10,716 nt of DNA from Pseudomonadota bacterium (lineage in GTDB: Bacteria > Pseudomonadota > Alphaproteobacteria > Rhizobiales > Tepidamorphaceae). The stretch is from positions 1 through 10,716 of the forward strand of contig JAEYRQ010000062.1 in the NCBI GenBank assembly GCA_023435545.1. The letters run 5' to 3'. Below are positions 7,201-10,716 of this stretch, piece after piece (the first letter of the stretch is position 1; every line of letters begins with the position of its first letter). A program made the translations under genes and the position numbers. Below the pieces are notes generated by a model. The model was given only the letters and a program-made list of their open reading frames with translations. It had not been told where the DNA came from and ran no database searches.

Positions 7201-8519
7201 ATCGTCTCACCTGCGGCGGCGCCCAGACTGCGGTCGGCAGCGACCACGCCACCCGCCCGCATGTCGAGGCTGAGCGGGATCGGCCGGTCCCGGTCCGCGA
7301 CCGGGCCGGTGGGCGTCAGGCCGAGCGCGATGCTGAGATCGGCGATGCGGTTGCCGTCGATCTCCAGCGCCTCGCCGTCGAGGTTCAGCGCGATGCGCGG
7401 TTCCGACAGCGAACCGTCTATGGTCCCGACCGCCTCGATGCCGGCCCATGACGCCTGCATCGGGAGGATCACCGCAAAGCGCCCGGCCTCGCCGAGCACG
7501 GCGTCGTAGCTCAGTGCCAGGGCGCCGGTCTCGGGCACTACCTCGCCCCGGACGGAGACGATTCCGGCCGCGGTCATCACATCGAGGCGGTCGATCGTCA
7601 CCGGGCCGTCGTCGGCGAAGCGCGCGCGGGCGGCAAGCGTAGAGCGGCCAGCGGCAAGCGGGGCATAGGCGAGGTCGACCAGCCCGGAGGCATCCGCTTC
7701 CAGGTCCGCCGAGAGCAGCAGGCCGTCCGCGTCGCGGGCGATTGCCGCTGTCCCGGAGGCGGTGCCGCGGTCGCCCGCGACGAGATCGAGGGTCGCCCGC
7801 CAATCGTCGATCGGGCCGGAGCCGCGGGCGGTGAACCGCACCGGCGGCAGGCCGGCCATGCCCGTCAGCCGCGAGACCAGCCCGCCGGCCGGCTCCTCCA
7901 CCGTCAGGTCGAGGCCGAGACGGCGTGACTCGGGGCTGTAAGCGACGACCGTCTCGACCCGGCCCGGCGTGCCGTCGATCCGCTTGGCGCTGAGGTCGAG
8001 ACTCAGTCCCTCGCTCGGTGCCCCGAGACGTGCCTCACCCTCGATCGCGACGGCGGCCGGGATGCCAAGCACCGGCTCATCCAGCGCCAGCCGGACGACC
8101 TCCAGCCGGTCCAATTCGATCTCGAACGGCAGCACGGGCAGGCCGCCGCCGCTGTCGTCCTCGCCGCCGGCCGGCAAACGCGCGATCTCGACGTCGCCGA
8201 TCTCGACCGCCTCGATCGACAGGACCCCGGATACGAGCGCAAAGGGCCGCCAGGCCAGCCGTGCCCTATCGACCGCGAGCCAGGCGCCGTCCGTATCCGA
8301 CATGGTCACGTCGAATACGGTCATGTCGAAGGGGATGCGCCCTTCCAGCCGCCCGATCGCCAGGACCTGGTCCTCGCTCGAGGCGAAATGTTCGACCAGC
8401 GAGACGACCAGCGCCCGGCCCGGCCCGGTCTGGGCGAACGCCAGCAGACCTCCGATGATGACCAACGGGGCGAGCAGGATCGCCGAAACCAGTCCGGCTA
8501 TGCGTTTCGCTCTGCGCAA
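4203..8519 (-). CDS. tamB: Translocation and assembly module protein TamB (AsmA-like/DUF490)
   Basis: Inner-membrane-anchored, periplasm-spanning partner of TamA, 1438 aa, normal for alphaproteobacterial TamB. Residues 2-8 are basic and about 8-30 form a single signal-anchor helix. The rest is almost entirely predicted beta-strand, as expected for the long lipid-binding groove of this superfamily. The C-terminal TamB domain (PF04357-type) covers about 1230-1438, with RRGEINVLSQRLTLSRGRVTF, DEILSRILFDK, a QLAQAAAQ helix and DNIYVGVTQG; it ends on aromatic Tyr (EWEY). Similar G-x-x-x-P motifs recur about every 100 residues in the last third. It has only five lysines and no cysteine. The start is TTG at 8519 with GAGGA 10 nt upstream; no ATG or GTG gives a better N-terminus. 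It lies 27 bp after tamA, so the two are almost certainly co-transcribed. It ends in TAG. Confidence 0.95.
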   Translation of the reverse strand: MRRAKRIAGLVSAILLAPLVIIGGLLAFAQTGPGRALVVSLVEHFASSEDQVLAIGRLEGRIPFDMTVFDVTMSDTDGAWLAVDRARLAWRPFALVSGVLSIEAVEIGDVEIARLPAGGEDDSGGGLPVLPFEIELDRLEVVRLALDEPVLGIPAAVAIEGEARLGAPSEGLSLDLSAKRIDGTPGRVETVVAYSPESRRLGLDLTVEEPAGGLVSRLTGMAGLPPVRFTARGSGPIDDWRATLDLVAGDRGTASGTAAIARDADGLLLSADLEADASGLVDLAYAPLAAGRSTLAARARFADDGPVTIDRLDVMTAAGIVSVRGEVVPETGALALSYDAVLGEAGRFAVILPMQASWAGIEAVGTIDGSLSEPRIALNLDGEALEIDGNRIADLSIALGLTPTGPVADRDRPIPLSLDMRAGGVVAADRSLGAAAGETIRLVLTGSLTPAGRLTAEPARLIADAGEIVWTGVADEFGLDGRIATHDLDLSALAGLAGMDLAGRVGLEADARARFDGSALALQIDGGIEGLRTGIPALDGALGRTVALNGGVRRDADGSFAFDHLRVVGEALSVTANGSADASRADVVAAIRLPDLARLHEDVSGAAEVEATLGGSLEDLAVDLVAAIDEATAMGRPIEDLRLAVSAQNVTGAPAGTLSLSGRLDGRQVSGQGRLSAPEGAQGLAGLAVQGLDIVIGSVRVAGNLAFDGEANGTGRLEIKASDLSDLSTLALTEMRGTLDATLDLAVENGVQVVRAAAQARGVEAFDLTVSSASLDATLRDPAGRLAIDAALDARALDVGGNPIERITATARGGTTQNDVTIDATGLGARLQAAAGVGLDGGDTDIALRSLTLSGGGQTATLAAPSTIRISGGTVSLSRLTLNTGGGSLEIDGRVGDALDLSVAARSLPLALADIAVAGSGIGGTLSGQARLTGTPAAPRGSYRADVSRLVLPAMREAGFAGIDIAASGELQGDRSSLDARITGPGGAALNVTGTAPLSGTGALDLTARGRVDLAILNDMLAASGDRVSGPIDIDMRITGRADAPDANGTIRLAGGTYVSPLNGVSFDQIALEARGGTRAIEITRFSARARNGGTVTGSGNVRLDAAAGFPADIRITANDAEVVSSDIVDLTVDASLSLTGPVATRPALAGTVTIRRMDITLPDRLPHSVTPIPVEHVNAPASVAAQLAADEAERRRASSGGVVASVDMTVTTTNRIFVRGQGIDAQLGGEVTVRGTTAAPIVIGAFELRRGEINVLSQRLTLSRGRVTFSGGDRIDPVLDFVAQTQTSSVTAQISVTGTASRPIFALSSSPDLPQDEILSRILFDKATGSLSPGEAIQLAQAAAQMAGLMSGSGGMVDNIRQKLGLDVLQLTTAGDAPALGIGRYINDNIYVGVTQGVRPESSRVTVDIDLTRNIRARGSVGADGSSSVGVNVEWEY
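4608..5726 (-). repeat. Recurring x-G-x-x-x-x-P motifs in the C-terminal third of TamB
   Basis: Within TamB a short motif recurs: LTGTPAAPRG (about residue 932), ITGRADAPDA (1038), LTGPVATRPA (1139), VRGTTAAPI (1234) and VTGTASRP (1297). The spacings are about 106, 101, 95 and 63 residues, consistent with repeating beta modules. Such 'G-T-x-x-x-P' signatures are common in TamB/AsmA-like proteins. It is protein-level similarity only; I see no DNA-level duplication. Confidence 0.55.
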
Positions 8520-8529
8520 AGCGATGTCG

Positions 8530-8534
8530 TCCTC
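8530..8534 (-). promoter_or_regulatory. Shine-Dalgarno GAGGA supporting the TTG start of tamB
   Basis: GAGGA in the 27-bp tamA-tamB gap, 10 nt upstream of the TTG at 8519. The spacing is slightly long, and no ATG or GTG is available between it and the signal-anchor, so it supports the unusual TTG start. Confidence 0.5.
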
Positions 8535-8546
8535 AACTGGTCCGGC

Positions 8547-10502
8547 TCAGAACGACTGTCCGAGCCCCACATAGACCGCCAGGCTTGGGTCGTAAGGCCC
8601 TTTCTCCAGCGGAACCGCGACGTCGAGCCTGATCGGTCCGATGGCGGTGTAGTAGCGCAGGCCCAGACCCGCGCCGAATTTGAAGTCCTGGCCGAAATCC
8701 GGCGTCGAGGAGGCGAAGGCGCCGCCCATGTCGAGGAATGGGACGATGCCGATGGTGTCGGTCACCTTCATCCGCATCTCGACCGAGGCCTCGAATAGGC
8801 TCTTGCCGCCGACGATCTGGCCGTTCGGCAGTCGCGGGCTGACGCCCTGGTACTCGTAGCCGCGGATGGAGCCGCCGCCACCGGCGTAGAACCTACGATC
8901 CGCCGGAATGATGGCGACGTTCGGGCCATCGATCGTGCCGGCGGCCACGCGCCCCGCTAGGATGAAGCGCTTCGCCTCGTCGATCGCGTGATAGGCCGAC
9001 ACCGCGCCCTTTGCGATGGTCATGCCAACCGTCGAGCCGAGAAACTCAGGGAACGGCTCGACCTGCGCCGTTGCGCGGATGCCCTCGGAGGGGTCGAGCT
9101 TGTTGTCGGTGGAGTCGTAGGAAAGGCTGACCGGAATGCCGACGAGTGTGTAATCGCGGGTACCGAAGGCGTCGGTGATGCGCGAGCGCTCGAACTCGGC
9201 ACCGATCCGGCCTTCGAGCTTGTCGGTGAATCGCCGCCGCCACGCGATCTGGCCGCCGACGCCCCGACTCTCATAGGCCTCCGGCACCTCGCGGAACGCG
9301 CGCGCCTCGACCAGCAGGTCGTCGTTGTGCTGGTAGATTCCCGGTTTCTCGAAATTTGCCCTGGCGATGTACTGGAGGTCGCTGATCGAGTTCGAGAACA
9401 GCCGCGAGACCTCGGCCTCGATCCTCAGCGTCTCCGCCCGGCCGAACAGGTTGCGGTGTCCCCAGTAGCCGCTGACCGTGCCGCCCTCGGTGGTCGAATA
9501 GGCCGCGCCAAGCCCGACGAAGCGCATCTTGCGCTCCTCGACCTCGATGAAGATCGGGATCTGGCCGTCCGGGCCGATCTCCTCGCTCTCGACGATGCGC
9601 ACCGACTGGAACACCTCCAGACGGTTCATCTCGTCGCGGATGCGGGCGATCTCCGCACGCGAATAGGGCGTGCCGGGCACGACGCCGGCCTGCCGGGCGA
9701 TGAAGTCGGCATCGACCTCGCTGGCGCCGCGCACCGCTACCGGCCCCATCACCGCATAACGCCCCGGCGCGAGGTAGTAGGTGAGGTCCAGCGTGCCGGT
9801 TGCGTGGTCGGCGACCGCGTCGCGCTGCGGCACCGCCGCGAACGGATAGCCGAGATCCTGCATTGCATCGACCAGCCGCGCCTCGGCCTCAAGCACCAGG
9901 TTGGCCCGCGCCGGCTCGCCGGGCCGGATGCCGAGAGTGGACGGATCGATCGGGAGCGGCGCCGGCGGTCTGCCCGTTGCCGCGTCCGCCAGTACGATCG
10001 GACCGAACACGAACTGCCGGCCAGGCTCGATCCGCGCGGTCACCGGCACAGGTCCACGCAACGCTGCCGCTGCAGCCGCATCCACCGCTCGCTGCTCGGT
10101 GGCGGGAATCCCGGCGACGCGGATGTCGATCAGCGCGCCGTAATAGCCGTTGGCGAACAGGGCCGCCTGGAACCGCTGGATATCGGCGGCGGCCCGCCGC
10201 ACCAGACCGACCGGGCCCGCGGGGGGATCCTCGCTCAGCGCTCTCAGGTTGGAGGTGTCCTCGATATCGCGCGTCAGCGCCTCGTCGCCGCCGGGAACGT
10301 CGATCGTCAGGGTATAGGGAATACCCGCCGAGGTGCCGGCGGAGGGTGTCTGATCGTCCGGTGCCTGCGCACGTGCGCGCGTGCTGGCAGACGGCACAAA
10401 CACAAGCGCCGCGGCCGCTACGAGCGCGACCACGGTGGTCCTGAACCCGAACCGTCGTCGGGCGCGGCGGTTATTCCGTATCGCGCCGAAAGTCGAAGAC
10501 AC
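8547..10502 (-). CDS. tamA: Outer-membrane assembly protein TamA (Omp85/BamA superfamily)
   Basis: Outer-membrane component of the translocation and assembly module, 651 aa with this start. The order is signal peptide 1-45 (arginine-rich n-region, VVALVAAAALVFV core, ARA-QA cleavage), three POTRA-like domains at about 62-130, 152-246 and 249-324, then a 16-strand-type barrel from about 327 to the end. The barrel has the Omp85 loop-6 motif IRGY (546-549, GGSIRGYEYQG) and ends on Phe (GLGQSF), the usual outer-membrane C-terminal signal. The start is uncertain. The frame is open to a GTG at 10592, but the extra 30 residues contain rare codons (ATA, AGT, ACA, TGT), two cysteines absent from the rest of the protein, and no ribosome site. 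The GTG at 10502 gives a sensible signal peptide but also has only a weak ribosome site (GAG at about 8 nt). tamB follows 27 bp later, the standard arrangement. Confidence 0.93.
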   Translation of the reverse strand: MSSTFGAIRNNRRARRRFGFRTTVVALVAAAALVFVPSASTRARAQAPDDQTPSAGTSAGIPYTLTIDVPGGDEALTRDIEDTSNLRALSEDPPAGPVGLVRRAAADIQRFQAALFANGYYGALIDIRVAGIPATEQRAVDAAAAAALRGPVPVTARIEPGRQFVFGPIVLADAATGRPPAPLPIDPSTLGIRPGEPARANLVLEAEARLVDAMQDLGYPFAAVPQRDAVADHATGTLDLTYYLAPGRYAVMGPVAVRGASEVDADFIARQAGVVPGTPYSRAEIARIRDEMNRLEVFQSVRIVESEEIGPDGQIPIFIEVEERKMRFVGLGAAYSTTEGGTVSGYWGHRNLFGRAETLRIEAEVSRLFSNSISDLQYIARANFEKPGIYQHNDDLLVEARAFREVPEAYESRGVGGQIAWRRRFTDKLEGRIGAEFERSRITDAFGTRDYTLVGIPVSLSYDSTDNKLDPSEGIRATAQVEPFPEFLGSTVGMTIAKGAVSAYHAIDEAKRFILAGRVAAGTIDGPNVAIIPADRRFYAGGGGSIRGYEYQGVSPRLPNGQIVGGKSLFEASVEMRMKVTDTIGIVPFLDMGGAFASSTPDFGQDFKFGAGLGLRYYTAIGPIRLDVAVPLEKGPYDPSLAVYVGLGQSF

Positions 10503-10625
10503 CCCTGTACTCGATCGGTTGGCGAGCCCCCGCGGAGGCCACGATATGTTACTACACGCCAACGGCGCACAAGACGAGACCGGGTTCTGCACCGAACCGG
10601 CCGCGGCGACGCTGCGCCTGGCGAC

Positions 10626-10655
10626 AGAATAGCCCGGTAAGGTTACGGGTGTCTT
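10626..10655 (-). promoter_or_regulatory. Candidate promoter upstream of tamA
   Basis: On the minus strand AAGACA (10650-10655) and TATTCT (10626-10631) are 18 bp apart, each matching the sigma70 consensus at 4 of 6 positions. Transcription would begin near 10619. That leaves a leader of about 117 nt to the preferred GTG at 10502, or about 27 nt to the GTG at 10592. The rest of the stretch from 10503 to the window end shows no other gene. An AT-rich patch at 10545-10556 (TAACATAT on the minus strand) could be an alternative -10 region. Confidence 0.3.
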
Positions 10656-10716
10656 GCCGCGCCGGAGCGCGTCTCACACCAGCCGTCGCGCTGTGAAGTC
10701 GGACGGCGGTTCCCCC

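Noticed and set aside
10430..10502. Twin-arginine (Tat) signal in TamA (ARRRFGF)
   Set aside because: Arg-rich n-regions are common in this GC range, and Omp85 barrels are exported unfolded by Sec; the match is superficial.
8988..10640. 550-codon open frame on the plus strand opposite tamA
   Set aside because: It is antisense to a clear Omp85 gene, Arg/His-rich with no recognisable domain, and is what long coding sequence in very GC-rich DNA produces on the other strand.
1..10716. Mobile elements, CRISPR arrays, tRNA/rRNA genes, phage or defence systems
   Set aside because: I found no terminal repeats, transposase or integrase motifs, repeat-spacer pattern or RNA-gene signatures. Coding composition is uniform along the window.

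Overview
The window looks like the chromosome of a GC-rich alphaproteobacterium, probably Hyphomicrobiales/Rhizobiales. The grounds are very high GC, non-ATG starts, a polyamine-type ABC importer whose permeases carry 'DLYAT' in the EAA loop, and a long alphaproteobacterial TamB. This placement is inference from protein character, not from a search. All six recognisable genes lie on the minus strand and are read from right to left. I see no tRNA, rRNA, CRISPR array, insertion sequence, phage gene or attachment site.

Right part (10716 to 4203): an upstream region with a possible promoter, then tamA (Omp85-family outer-membrane protein with three POTRA domains) and tamB (1438-residue inner-membrane-anchored, periplasm-spanning partner). 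They are separated by 27 bp and form a classic tamA-tamB envelope-biogenesis operon. TamA and TamB act together at the outer membrane, in insertion of some outer-membrane proteins and, for TamB-like proteins, probably phospholipid transport across the periplasm.

Middle (4202 to 4025): a 178-bp intergenic region with a candidate sigma70-like promoter, several small dyads, and an inverted repeat that brackets the Shine-Dalgarno sequence of the next gene.

Left part (4024 to 73): a four-gene polyamine (spermidine/putrescine-type) ABC import operon in the order ATPase (potA), permease (potB), permease (potC), periplasmic binding protein (potD). Genes are 1 bp apart, overlapping by 8 bp, and 41 bp apart. 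The binding protein would deliver substrate to the PotB/PotC channel, powered by PotA.

The one striking anomaly is an in-frame TAG codon in potA, immediately after the complete nucleotide-binding domain. It cuts off the C-terminal regulatory (TOBE) domain, which otherwise continues intact in the same frame for 139 codons. This is either a real recent nonsense mutation or a sequencing error. Apart from that, the window is ordinary core-genome content, and I find no convincing undescribed system.
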